64,000 nt of DNA from Saposhnikovia divaricata (lineage: Eukaryota; Streptophyta; Magnoliopsida; Apiales; Apiaceae): contig CM071600.1 of NCBI GenBank assembly GCA_036435485.1, forward strand, positions 112,522,046 to 112,586,045. Reading direction: 5' to 3'. The notes beneath the pieces are model-generated. The model was not told the DNA's origin. It ran no database searches and saw only the letters and a list, made by a program, of their open reading frames with translations. The translations under genes and the position numbers were made by a program. Each line of letters opens with the position of its first letter. Within the stretch, counting starts at the first letter, position 1. This document shows, one piece after another, positions 1 through 11,521 of this stretch.

Positions 1-267
1 ATTGAGCTTTATCATGTTGTAAACTTCCTGACAGAGTTGCTCTGAAGTGTTTAGAATCAATTACACAAACTATAAAAGATATGAATCAAGTTCAAGCCAG
101 ATCATTAGATATGTAATCCAGAGATATTCCAGAAATATAGTATCAGTAGACACTAATCATGGCAGATAAATGGAAAAGGTTCTGTCCCAATTAATAAGAT
201 TCGGATATACATCTTCCTGAATTTCTGCATTTTAACAAACTATACTTCTAGAATATATTATCATGTT
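1..267. other. Unassigned AT-rich flank
   Basis: No long open frame, terminal repeat or recognisable protein motif is visible here. It precedes the GAGCATCT terminus at 268 and is probably intergenic or old repeat sequence. Confidence 0.3.
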
Positions 268-641
268 GAGCATCTACAATGGTAAAAACCGTTAAGCTAA
301 AATTATCTATGTGGCATTTTTAGAGATTATATAAAAATTCTACAATTCCAACCCTATATCTCCTTAGCAAAAAATATAGCCAACCACATTGGCTATATTT
401 GTCGAACCAATGAAACTGTAAGGTATAATTTTACCCACGCATAATTATAGATAATCCTATTGGAGTATATATTGGTCCCCTTAGCTAAAATTTTACATAA
501 TCATTTTAGCCAATCAATATAGCCAACCATTATATATATTACCATTGGAGAGGCTACACAACCCCTAGCTAAAAGTAATTAAAATATACTATAAATAACA
601 ATTATAGAGATTATGTAAAAAAAAAAAAATTGAACTCCGAC

Positions 642-1152
642 TGATATGGGCTGAAAGTAAACCCTAAAGACACATTTAATATTACGTTAAATGAACCTAA
701 GTTGGTCCAAGGTCAAAACCCAGTTACGAGGCCCAAAACCATAATAATGATAATAAATTCGTAATTAATAAATCTACAAAATTTGGGACTCCAATATCGA
801 GTCCAATATGGAATCAAATCACCTTTGGAGTAGCCTCCAAGGCATACAACTTCAATACTTATCCACCTCCTTTCTGGAAGGATCTAGAATTGGGCCAAAG
901 CTGTGACTTGCCCACCAAGCCTCCTAATTCTACTCTTATTCTAGGGTTCTCAACACCTATATAAGGACCTGATCCTTCACAAACAGAACTACGTTTTATT
1001 GACTTGATTCTTGATATTTGCAAGATACGTAGGCATCTTGTGAGGGCCCGAGTTAAGTCACGAAACACTTGATCAGCCATTAAAGCTCGAAGCTCTCCCT
1101 AACTCTAGCTTTCAATACATAATAAATACACCCTACTTTTCGTTCCACAACA
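642..1152 (+). repeat. 5' LTR of gypsy-1
   Basis: Begins TGATATGGGC and ends CCACAACA, directly followed by the primer-binding site. Near-identical to 14647-15157. The 'acacctatataagga' stretch at about 952-967 is a plausible TATA box for gag-pol transcription. Confidence 0.93.
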
Positions 1153-1170
1153 TTTGGCGCCGTCTGTGGG
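1153..1170 (+). promoter_or_regulatory. Primer-binding site of gypsy-1
   Basis: TTTGGCGCCGTCTGTGGG follows the 5' LTR immediately. The same sequence, with small changes, follows the 5' LTRs of gypsy-2, -3 and -4. It is complementary to a tRNA 3' end of the ...CGGCGCCA type; I do not assign the tRNA. Confidence 0.85.
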
Positions 1171-1185
1171 AAGCGAATATCGACC

Positions 1186-2760
1186 ATGGTTACCACCCGG
1201 AGAACACCAACACTTTTTGAAACCACTACCAGCACCACCGCACCCCCGGTCGGAGAACAATTACCCCCAGGAACCGTTTCCCAGCCACTGGTCACTCAGC
1301 CCCAAGGGACTGAAACGCAAACTCAGGGGTCGTTACCCATATTGACGAATCCCTCCACCCAAGAAACGAATCTCCTGCAGATGGTAGTTTCCCCTCTCGG
1401 AGGACAATCCGTTCCCCCTATAGCTCAGGTCTCTACTACTTTGATCCTCGCAAGCACGAACCCGATGTACGGGTTGCCCAATTATTCCCCGTATCAGGCT
1501 GGACCAAGCGGTCATGCCCTCCAGATACATGAGCCGTACAACCCACCTTACATCAGGGGTTTAAGACCTGACCAAGGCCACCGATACCGCGATTATTCCG
1601 GCCCATATTCTGATGATTCATCCTCAGAAGATGAGGATAGAGTTCAACCCCCGAGGAGGCATCGTTCGAGTAAGGAACCTATCGAACAAGCTCGCCGAAG
1701 GATCCATGATGGACCCCCCCTAACAGCTGCTGAAAAAATAAAGGCTCATGAGGCCAAGATCCAGAAACTGAAGGACGACATAGAAAGAGAGCGATAGAGA
1801 CAGAACCGACCCCCACCAACAACGGGAGGGGAAATTCCTTTTGTTGATTTGGAGGGGACCCCAAGGAGAGAAAGGAGGACCAAGGTCCCAAAAGGTGGAA
1901 ACACAAGGATCGAAATCCCCAAAGGTGATCTTGATGATCCAACTCCCCCGTTTACTGAGGAGGTGATGAATGCGCACATATCTCGAAAGTTCAAGATGCC
2001 TACCATAAAGGCTTATGATGGAACGAGAGACCCCGCTAATCATGTAAGGACGTTCTCTAACGCGCTACTACTACAACCTTCCAGTGACGCTCTGAAATAT
2101 AGGACGTTTCCCCAAACCCTAGCGGGCATGGCGCAACATTGGTACAGTCGCTTGCCACCAAATTCCATCGCCTCTTTCAAAGTGCTTAGCACCGCTTTCG
2201 TCAGCCAATTCATGGTGGAAGGATTCATGAGAAAGATTCCGCATCCCTCATCACCGTGATCCAAGGGAAGAATGAGAATCTTAGAGATTACCTCAAACGA
2301 TTCACCAAGGAGACGCTCAACATTACTGATTTGGAGAACAAAGTGGCCATGGTGGCTTTACAGAATGGAACTTCAAATGTTTATTTCAAGATGTCATTCG
2401 CCAAGAATCCCCCTGAGAACATGACTGAGCTTCAGCAAAGGGCGAATAAGTATATCAAAGCTGAGGATAGTCTAAAGAAAGAGTCAGTAACAGGAAACAC
2501 GGGAATGGTGATAATTCTAGGAAGAGAAAGGCGGAACAAGAGTATGACGGGAGAGATAAATACCCGCGCACGGGCAGAGATTCTGATGCAGCTCCTAAAA
2601 AGGGGAGTCCCGGACAAAGGTTTACGAATTATGCAAGGTTGAACGCCCCAAGAAGCCAAATCCTGATGGATATATAGAAGGATAGGGACGTAAGATGACC
2701 GAAGCCACTAAGGACAGATCCTGAGAAGAGAAATAATAATCAGTATTGCCGATTTCACAA
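1186..2760 (+). pseudogene. gag: gag of gypsy-1 (broken)
   Basis: Encodes the Tat-type capsid/nucleocapsid polyprotein that packages element RNA. The start at 1186 (MVTTRRTPT) is 33 bp after the primer-binding site and matches the MVNTRRTT starts of gypsy-3 and -4. The N-terminal half is rich in P, T and S with an acidic patch (SDDSSSEDEDR); the capsid core follows (KFKMPTIKAYDGT, then AQHWYSRLP). Breaks: an in-frame TAG at 1795-1797 inside the basic/acidic helix, a frameshift near 2220-2250, another near 2500-2620, and stops around 2680-2700. The zinc-like motif CRFHKDVGHDTDDY at about 2750-2795 has lost its last cysteine. It cannot make full-length Gag. Confidence 0.85.
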
Positions 2761-2764
2761 AGAC

Positions 2765-5369
2765 GTGGGGCACGATACCGATGACTATAGACAATTGAAG
2801 GATGGGATTGAGTTCCTAATTCGCAGAGAAAGGTTGAATAAGTTCTGTAAAGATGGGAATCAAGGAGACCCAAGACGAGATTATGACAAGAAAGACGACG
2901 ATTGTAACCGCAATCTACAGCCCCGGGGGCCGGTAATAAATATGACTTTTGGTGGCCCAACAGTATCCGGGACAAGTAGAAATTCCAGAAAGGCGTATGC
3001 ACGAGAGGTGATGCACATCGTTGGGGAAGCACCGAAGCGTGCAAAGACAGAAGTCTCAATTGGATCAGATGATTCGGACCTTGAAGGGGTGAAGTTTCCT
3101 CATGATGACCCACTGGTTATCTCACCTGTAATATGCAACTCCCAAGTGAAGCGAGTCTTGATAGACAATGGGGCTTCAGTGGACATCCTTTTCCATGATG
3201 CCTTCTTGAAGATGGGGTATACTGAATCTCAGTTGACACCATCGAATATGCCCATATACGGGTTCAATGGAGTGGAGTCGAAAGTTGAGGGAACAATTCA
3301 ATTACCCATGACTATAGGGCAAGAGCCAAGGGAGGCCACTCAGATATTAAACTTCTTGGTTATTAAGGCCACTTCTACCTACAATGCTATCTTAGGAAGG
3401 ACGGGACTTCATGCTTTTAAAGCGGTTGCCTCTACCTACCACCTGAAAGTTAAGTTCCCAACCAGAAATGGTGTGGGAGAAGAGAAAGGAGATCAAAAGA
3501 TGGCAAGGAGTTGTTATGTGGCCACTTTAAAACCTGATGGAATCGGGGGGCAGGTCCTCCCGATTGAGGATATGGATGTCCGTGAGGATGAAGAGCGGAG
3601 AGAAAAGCCAGCAGAAGACTTGGTTTCTATACCCCTGGAGTTGGGAGATCCTGAGAAGGTCACTTACATCGGGGCGTCTCTGGAAGACTCTTCGAGAAGC
3701 AAGCTGATTGCCTTCCTACAAGATAACAATGATGTATTTGCATGGACAGCAACCGATATGCGAGGGATAGATCCTCAACTGATAACACACAAGTTGAATG
3801 TGGATCCGAACCGGAAGATGGTGAAACAAAAGAAGAGAAATTTTGCACCTGAGAGGCAAGACGCCATAAAACAGGAGGTTGACAAACTCCTAGAGGTGGG
3901 TTTCATTGAGGAATTCAGTTCCCGAAATGGTTGGCAAATCCTGTAATGGTCAAGAATGCCAATGGAAAGTGGAGGATGTGTATAGACTTTACTGATCTGA
4001 ATGATGCATGCCCAAAGGACTGTTTCCCCTTGCCAAGGATCGATATGTTGATAGATGCCACGACTGGACACGAGATGCTAAGATTCATGGATGGCTTCAG
4101 TGACTACAACCAAATCAAGATGCAGAAGGACGACATTCCTAAGGTACCCTTCATCACTGATTTTGGTGTGCATTGTTACCTAGTCATGGCCTTTGGATTG
4201 AAAAACGCAAGGGCTACCTATCAGAGGTTGGTAAACAAGATTTTCGCCCATCTCATTGGAAAGACTATGGAAGTTTATGTGGATGATATGTTGGTGAAAA
4301 GCCTACACAAGGCAGATCACAAAGAGCACCTACATGAGGCATTTAAAGTGTTGAGACACAATAAGATGTTGTTGAACCCGGCCAAGTGTGCTTTTGGTGT
4401 TGGGTCAGGAAAGTTTTTGGGTCTCATGGTCTTGAAACGGGGAATCGAGGCTAACCCTGATAAAATCAAAGCTATCCTGGATATAGAACCACCACGTTCC
4501 ATAAAGGACGTACAGAAGCTGACCGGAAGGATTGCTGAGTTGGGGAGATTCATCTCCAAATCAGGGGACAAGTGTTTGCCGTTCTTTAAAACCTTGAAGA
4601 AGGCAAAAAAATTTGAGTGGACAGAGGAAAACCAAGAGGCCTTTGAGCAGGTGAAGAAGTATATGGATGAAGCCCCGTTGTTGGCAAAGCCAAATATGGG
4701 AGAAATCCTTTATCTCTACTTGGCAATCTCGGATCAAGCCGTTTGTGCTTGTAAAGGAGGAAGACAAGGTTCAGAAACCCGTATACTATGTGAGCAAGGT
4801 TCTACACGGAGCAGAGTTGAACTACTCCACTATTGAGAAATTTGCCTTAGCATTGGTAACCGCCACTAGGAAATTACGGCCAAATTTTTAGGCACACAAG
4901 ACTGAGGTCCTTACAGGATAGCCATTGAGGAATATTTTGCACAGCCCTAAAGCCAGTGGTAGGCTCATCAAGTGGGCTATTGAGTTGGGAGAATTCGATA
5001 CTAAGTACAAGACAAGGATGACCATTAAAGCTCAGGCACTTGCTGACTTCGTGGTTGAATGCACCATTAACAACCAAGAAGTTGGGGGTAGAAGATAACT
5101 CAGGAAGGCAGTAAGGAAAACAAGGAACCCATGATCGAGGAGAAGGAATACTGGATGCTCTATTTTGATGGGGCATCAAAAACAAAAACAAGTGGTGCAA
5201 GCCTTGTCCTACAAAGTCCCGATGGATTCAAGATTGAATACGCCCTGAAGTTGGACTTCCCAACAACCAATAATGAGGCAGAGTATGAAGCTTTGATAGC
5301 TGGACTTGGTTTGGCAGGAGTACTAAGGGTCAAGAATCTTAAGGTTTGTGGAGATTCAAGGCTAGTTGT
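2765..5369 (+). pseudogene. pol: pol of gypsy-1, part 1: protease, RT, RNase H start
   Basis: Carries the aspartic protease (VLIDNGASVDIL, about 3155-3185) and then reverse transcriptase (GKWRMCIDFTDLNDACPKD near 3965-4020, catalytic YVDDM at 4275-4289). The connection and the first half of RNase H follow, with FDGAS near 5163, NEAEYEAL near 5275 and GDSRL near 5350. Breaks seen: a one-base frameshift near 3912 (the upstream frame stops at 3946), a frameshift near 4745, and stops at about 4890 and 5097. The frame is then cut at 5369 by the nested LTR. The RT catalytic residues are still readable, so decay came after a functional ancestor. Confidence 0.88.
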
Positions 5370-5954
5370 TGTAATAACCCAGATTTTCGGTAGAATTAAA
5401 ACTTTTCATATTACGATTAAGTACCTCAGTGAATAATGATTTCAATGATCAATGGTTGTAATGAATGGATATTTCTATGGATAATGATCCCGATACACTT
5501 GTGTATTTTCTGAACAATGGAATTCAGTGATTGCCGATATAGATAAGAATAATCTATCATCCAGGAAATGAGTTAGAGTACTCACAATAATAATTACGAA
5601 ACGGAAAGAGAAAGTATGTACTAGTGAAGTACAGAGAGAATGAATGTATGTGAACGAAGTTAGAATTCAGAGAATCCAAGCATTGTTTATTCCATTATTG
5701 ACAAGGAAGTCAGGAATATAATAATTGGATTATGAACCGAGGGCATTAAATATTAGGAGTCCAAAGGAGGATATATTATGAGAGAGAAATAGAATTGAGA
5801 ATAAAATCCTAGAGATAAGGAATTGAGAATGCTTGAGAAATCGGGAGAACATTTTCTGAGAATAACAAATCAAGAGATCAAATGAGGAATATTGGATTTA
5901 ATATCTATTTGAGGAATTATACCACACCAATGCATTAAAGTCCAACATATAAGG

Positions 5955-5956
<2 letters not shown>

Positions 5957-6019
<63 letters not shown>
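5957..6019. repeat. (AT)n microsatellite
   Basis: About 60 bp of uninterrupted AT dinucleotides inside the solo LTR. Confidence 0.95.
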
Positions 6020-6021
<2 letters not shown>

Positions 6022-8628
6022 ATATAACCAATTGTGGGGAAACCAATTGGTGCAAGATTTAGAAACCAAAAGGACGAAGGAGCAAGATGAGGATGAATAG
6101 TGATGAATAGTGTTTTAAGTTGTTTCCATGTTTTGTTCATGGCTTTTAGGCTTTGTTGAAGCTAACCAAGACCATACCAAGGTGTGACAAGCTCTGATAG
6201 TGTTCCTAGAGTATCAAGGAAGGTAAAAACCTAACCCACCCTTTGAGTTTTCATGAGTTTTTGATGTGGTTTTAATGTTATGTAAAGATAATTGCATTTT
6301 TAGGAGTTTTATGATTGTTTGGTTGTATAAAATATGAAAAATGATTGGTGTTGGAATGTAGCCATACCACTGACCTTAAAGGTCATGTAAGAGTGTTTGG
6401 TTGTGATATGAGAGTATGGTTTGCTTGGTGTGGCTTGGGTTATGTTGTGACAAAATTGAAACGTCCGAGTTATAGCCGTCGTAATGGCGAAATTTCATTA
6501 ACCCTTAAAAACAGTTAATGTCCGAGACCATAAGTCATTTTAGCATCACCACTGCCTATGGTTACAAAGATATGGTTGTCTAGTTTGTTTTGTCGAAAGA
6601 ATCGAGTTAAAAGAGTTTACGGTTTAAGAGTTATGCTAGTTTTAGTGAAAATGCTTCAAAGGATTTTATTGTAGAAATGTAACCACTTTGATGATGAGTT
6701 CGAGACCCTTAATTGTCGAATCAAGATGTGAAATTTTGTGATAAAATGCTAAGGATAGTTAGCAAGGTGTGTGCGAAGGTTTCGAGTCAAAAAGATTATT
6801 TTCCGATTTTATAAAAATGCGTAAGGCGAGGTTGCGCAATTTTAAACCCCTAGGAACGTGACTTTGAAATCAACTTTATAAGTGATTAAGTATAACTTGA
6901 ATTCGAGGACCGGTTTCGAACCAACTTATGACTCAAGTATTTGACGAGTAACATGGACTTAGTATGAGTCTAGATGACGCCATTAAGTGCTTTCATTACG
7001 ATTTGTTTAAGTACACGAGCATTGTTAATAAGTGGATCGTCTAGGGGATTAACCATATGTTTTTGACTTTGTTTAGATTATCAAACATCGTCCCAGACCC
7101 CTACTATGACCAGAGCATCAGGAAAGTTTTCTAAATCTATACTTTGAAGTATTGATTAGATAATACTGCTTTTGCCATGTATAAAGTTGTACAGTTTTGC
7201 GATATATCTTATTTCCTGTTGAAATAGAATTTGACCTTTGGATTATATACGAACTTTTGAGTTAAGTATTTATGAACTGGTATATCTTGTAGCTCTAGAT
7301 ATAAGAGCATATTCATTGTTTTCGACTCTAAACCGAGAATCGGTATTTTGAGATATGTAGATAGCCGTGGAAATTCGGAGGGATTCCAGCGGCAGAATAC
7401 TATGTATTTTGAGGATTGTTATTACTAAATATTATTTATATTTCCAGAAAGTATTAATTATTTGGAAATTATTTGAGGAATGTTATTTGAATATTACCTC
7501 ATTCGAAGGTCATTATTTGAATATGATTTGATATTTGGCTTATAAGCTAGATATGAGATATTAGTTATAAGCCGGGTTTTGCGAAGGCCCTTAGTGTAGG
7601 GCGTATGATTTTCATTCTTTAATATAGATCGGGAGTCGATATTTCCGTATATCTTGAGATTATTTCCTGAGAAAAATATTAGATAAATATTTTTCCATTA
7701 TTTCTTCAATGAATATTATTTTGGATATCCATTTAAAATTTTATTTATTTAATGAATATTATTTAATGAATATTATTTTGAATATTCATTTAAGGATTTA
7801 TTTATTTAATGAATATTATTTTATATATTCATTCGAGGGTTATTTATGAGCAATTATTTTGATTAAAAATATTCTTTAAATATTTATGATTTATTAAATA
7901 CTATTCGAATATTTATTAAGTACTTTTAAATTCGTTTTAAAAATGATTTATCTTATTCAAAAATTATCTTTGACCTTCAAAATTATGTAAAATATTTTTG
8001 AGCCTTATTATGATTATTTTCTTTCAAGGGGAGGTTCCCAAAACTCTGTTTTCCATTTAAATCTATCTTATAAGAAGGTTTAAATGTTCGCTCAAAACTT
8101 CCAAAATATATGTGAACCTTACTTGAGACTGTTATTTATTATGGTTGACTGCCCGGTCATAGACTTTCAAAAAGTATTATTTTCACTCGCAACTTGGTTG
8201 CTATACATCAGAATGAGTCTTTTTGTTACTTCCTCAACACTCGAGGAGTAAGATTGATGGAACAAGTTATAATCCATTAACGAGCAATAGCTCGGGAAAT
8301 ATTGGTGAATTTTCCTTTCTAATTAGATACGACTACTTTGTGGAGTCCTATCAACAAGTATTATACTTGGGGAAAGTAGGACGAACTTTACGTTTCAGAG
8401 TCATGGATTCTATTCGAACTAGGAGTCGTATTAGGGGCCGAGTAGCGCCGGTCCAAGGCCCAACCGTTGGCCGGGGAGTTACTAGAGAGACGGTAGACAA
8501 GTAAATCCGTCAGTTCTTCCTTCTACCGGTAGTAAAACCATATCTGGGTTATACAACTGCGACTGATCATCGTAGGTTGGGACAACTGGCGCTGTGAATA
8601 CTCTAGTATTAGTTCATCATCCAAATTT

Positions 8629-8721
8629 GGATATTTCCTGCAACACGTATCGAAGAGACTTCGATCAGGTTGATGGGTATTTCCTACAACACGTATCGAA
8701 GAGACTTCCGATCAGGTTGGC
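8629..8721 (+). repeat. Two tandem copies of a 46-bp unit in the LTR
   Basis: Each unit carries ATTTCCT(A/G)CAACACG, then TATCGAAGAGACTTC and GATCAGGTTG; they start at about 8629 and 8675. The same duplication is present on the other strand at about 62888-62980 in the related LTR, so it predates the split of the two copies. Confidence 0.8.
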
Positions 8722-9666
8722 AGGGGTTTGAAAAGTGTTCAAAACTGATGTTACAATGAATCACCTTGTAACTCATCTTTTATCTTATATTTTATGACTC
8801 TGATGATACCTTACATAACATGAGTTGTGATAAGGAGGTTTTTGATATTGGATCATCTTATAACTTCATCTTTTAAGTTATATGTTGATATTCTGCTTAT
8901 ATTTTATATAGCAGATATTTTACGGAAAGGTTATATTGAATTACCTTGTAACTTTATCTTTTATATTATACTAGAACTTTGTTCATAGTATGAATATCGA
9001 AAGTTTGCAGAGATATTATGAAAGTGATTTTTGAAGTACTTCAATGGTACTGTTTTTGAATATATTCCGATAAGGAAATACTTTCGGTAAAAAAAAAGAT
9101 ATTTTGATAATTACTGTCTTATACCTGCTATATATTCTGGGTTTGAATTGAAGGCAGAATTATGCCATACTTTCATTACCTTGCTGAGCTATCGCTCACT
9201 CTTGATATTGTTTTATATATATTAATATAGGAGCGAACCAGGATGCCAAGGGGATGGCACATACCCCGCAAGGCGTTTCCATAAACAGTTTCTAGCAGTG
9301 ATCCCAAGAGTCGTACGAACTAGTCAAATCAGGCTACAACGTTTGGTATTCATCTTACGTATAGATATGAATGGTATGAAAGGATTGTGAGCATCAGAAG
9401 GCTAAGTTGGTAATGTAACATTACTTAGAAGTTGTATCAGTGACAGATTCAAAAGACATTTGGGTATTGTAATAAAAATTATTTATTCCGCAGTTGTTAT
9501 ATTGTGTCATTTCCGAGACTCTAACCTCTGTGTATGTGTGTGTGAGATATATATTGTGGGGTCACAAGCAGTTGAATTATGTAAATTATGAGTAATACAG
9601 GTAAGGCAAGGAGTAAATGGATCGTGATTACTCTAAATCCCTGACCCCGGATTTGGGACTATTACA

Positions 9667-11152
9667 GTTGTGGCCCAAGTCAATGGAGAGTTTGAGGCAA
9701 GAGATGAAACCATGGCCAAGTACTTAAGGCTTGTGAAGGCAGTAATGACTCAATTTGATGAGTGTTTCATTGAGCACATTCCGAGGGATGAAAACATCAA
9801 GGCTGATGCCTTATCCAAGTTCGCTTCCTGCGAGATAGAGAATTATTCTGGAAGTGTTTACTTCCAAGTTTTGAGAACCCCTACCATCGATTCAAAGTTG
9901 GTTGCACCTATCGGGGTCAGGGAGTGTTGGATAGATCCCATAAAAGCACACCTCGAGACCGGTTGGCTCCCGACCAATGCCATGGAGGCACGAAAATTAT
10001 CTGTGAGGGCGTTGAGGTATGTTCTGATTGAAGGAATACTTTACAAGAAGTCCTTTGTGATTCCGTATTTAAAGTGTTTGAGACCCCAAGAGGCCAAATC
10101 AGCTATTGAGGAGGTCCATGAGGGAATTTGTGGACAACACTTGGGGGGCAGGGCCCTAGCCCACAAGATAGTTAGGCCCGGGTTCTATTGGCCTGAGATG
10201 ATGGCCAATGGCAAAGAGTACGTGAAAAAATCTGATCGTTGCCAGAAGCACGCACCAGTGGTTAGGCAACCACCAGAGATGTAGACATCCATCAGCACCC
10301 CCATTCCTTTTGCTATGTGGGGGATGGATATACTTGGGCCTTTTCCTATGGCCACAGCTCAAAGGAAGTTTCTGATTTTGGTTATTGACTACTTCACAAA
10401 GTGGATTGAGGCTAAACCTTTGGCTAAGATCACGACCAAGCAAGTCGCGCAGTTCCTATGGGAGAACTTCATGTGTAGGTATGGAATTCCCCGAATCCTG
10501 GTTACGGACAATGGACGTCAGTTTAATAATGAAGAATTCAGAAAGTATTGTGATGAGAATGGAATTGAGCTTCGGTTCATCTCGTTTACCCATCCTCAAG
10601 CTAATGGGCAAGCTGAGGTCGCTAATCGAATCATCCTTGATGGACTTAAGAAAAGGGTGGAACGCTCTAGGAACACTTGGGTGGATGAGTTATTACCCAT
10701 ACTCTGGGCATACCGAACCACCTGCAAAGTGACCATAGGGGCGACCCCATTTATGTTAGCTTACGGGGCTGAAGACGTGGTACCCATGGAAAACATGCAT
10801 GCATCTCCACGGGTGGAAGCCTTTGAACCAGACACTAACGAGGAAGGAATGAAGCTGGCCCTCGACCCGATTGATGAGGTGAGGGATGAAGCTCATGCAA
10901 GGAATGAGGAACATCAAAAAAGAGCTTCCTTCCTTAAGGGTAAAAGAGAGGTTCTTCCATTAGGGAGACCTGGTACTCAGAAAGATTGAAGCATCCGGTG
11001 TTGGACAGAAGGGAAAGCTGGCCCCGAATTGGGAAGGCCCGTATCGGGTCAAAAGCACATTGGGTTGAGGATCGTAGAAGTTGGAGACTTTGGAAGGGAA
11101 CTAGGTGCCTCGCACTTGGCACGCATCGAATCTCAAAGTCTATTATGTTTGA
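9667..11152 (+). pseudogene. pol: pol of gypsy-1, part 2: RNase H end and integrase
   Basis: Continues the RNase H cut at 5369 (VNGEFEARDETMAKYL, then ADALSKFA near 9802). Integrase follows: zinc-binding region (HEGICGQHLGGRALAHK ... KKSDRCQKH, where one zinc cysteine has become serine), then the DDE core with MDILGPFP near 10324, VTDNGRQF near 10502 and ANGQAEVANR near 10600. An in-frame TAG at 10282-10284 and a frameshift near 10930 break it. The C-terminal end (TWHASNLKVYY) stops at 11152, with no chromodomain after it. Confidence 0.88.
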
Positions 11153-11521
11153 TTATCCTGTATAGGACATAGTTTATATCTAGTAGGAAAGTAGAAATAA
11201 GGTCGACGAAACCATTTCAGAGTTTTTCAAACTCCGAGTAGGAAGTAGATTACTTATGTAAGGGCTGGACCCATTTCAAGATTCATCTAATGCAATTTGA
11301 TTTTCAGTCTTCTTTTTACTCATATTTATATCGGACATGTATCAATGTATACTAAATTGCAAGCTCGTGAAGGCCAAACAAAATCGACAATAATAATAAA
11401 TTAAAGGAAAACTGGAAATGGCATAAATAAATAAACAAGCCCGAAGGCTATAAGTTATGGTTTACAAGCTAAGAAAGCAAAACATCAAAAGTCATGCCAC
11501 ACAGGGCCATATTAAATAAGC
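11153..11521. other. Non-coding spacer between pol and the antisense gene (gypsy-1)
   Basis: AT-rich, with no open frame of note. It lies between the stop of integrase and the convergent stop of the antisense gene, so it would hold the 3' ends of both transcripts. Confidence 0.5.

Larger units (their letters stand above)
5370..9666 (+). mobile_element. 4.3-kb solo LTR of a second gypsy-like family
   Basis: Starts TGTAATAACCCAGATTTTC and ends GGATTTGGGACTATTACA. The 5-bp duplication GTTGT is at 5365-5369 and 9667-9671, and removing the insert rejoins the RNase H frame. There is no primer-binding site, gag or pol inside and no second LTR boundary, so a solo LTR left by LTR-LTR recombination is the simplest reading. 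Size and the TGTAA start suggest the Tekay/Del chromovirus group, but no domain confirms this. A related copy lies on the other strand at 62113-63345. A 93-codon open frame (8223-8504) lies in the part shared with that copy. Confidence 0.8.

Noticed and set aside
859..1345. Small open frames in and next to the gypsy-1 LTR
   Set aside because: They overlap LTR, primer-binding site or the start of gag in other frames and are not conserved between copies.
2622..3113. 163-codon minus-strand frame
   Set aside because: It is a shadow of the gag-protease coding strand with no homologue among the antisense genes.
8223..8504. 93-codon frame in the solo LTR as a gene
   Set aside because: Its frame is not kept in the related copy at 63162-63345 beyond the first 20 or so residues; nucleotide identity explains the similarity.
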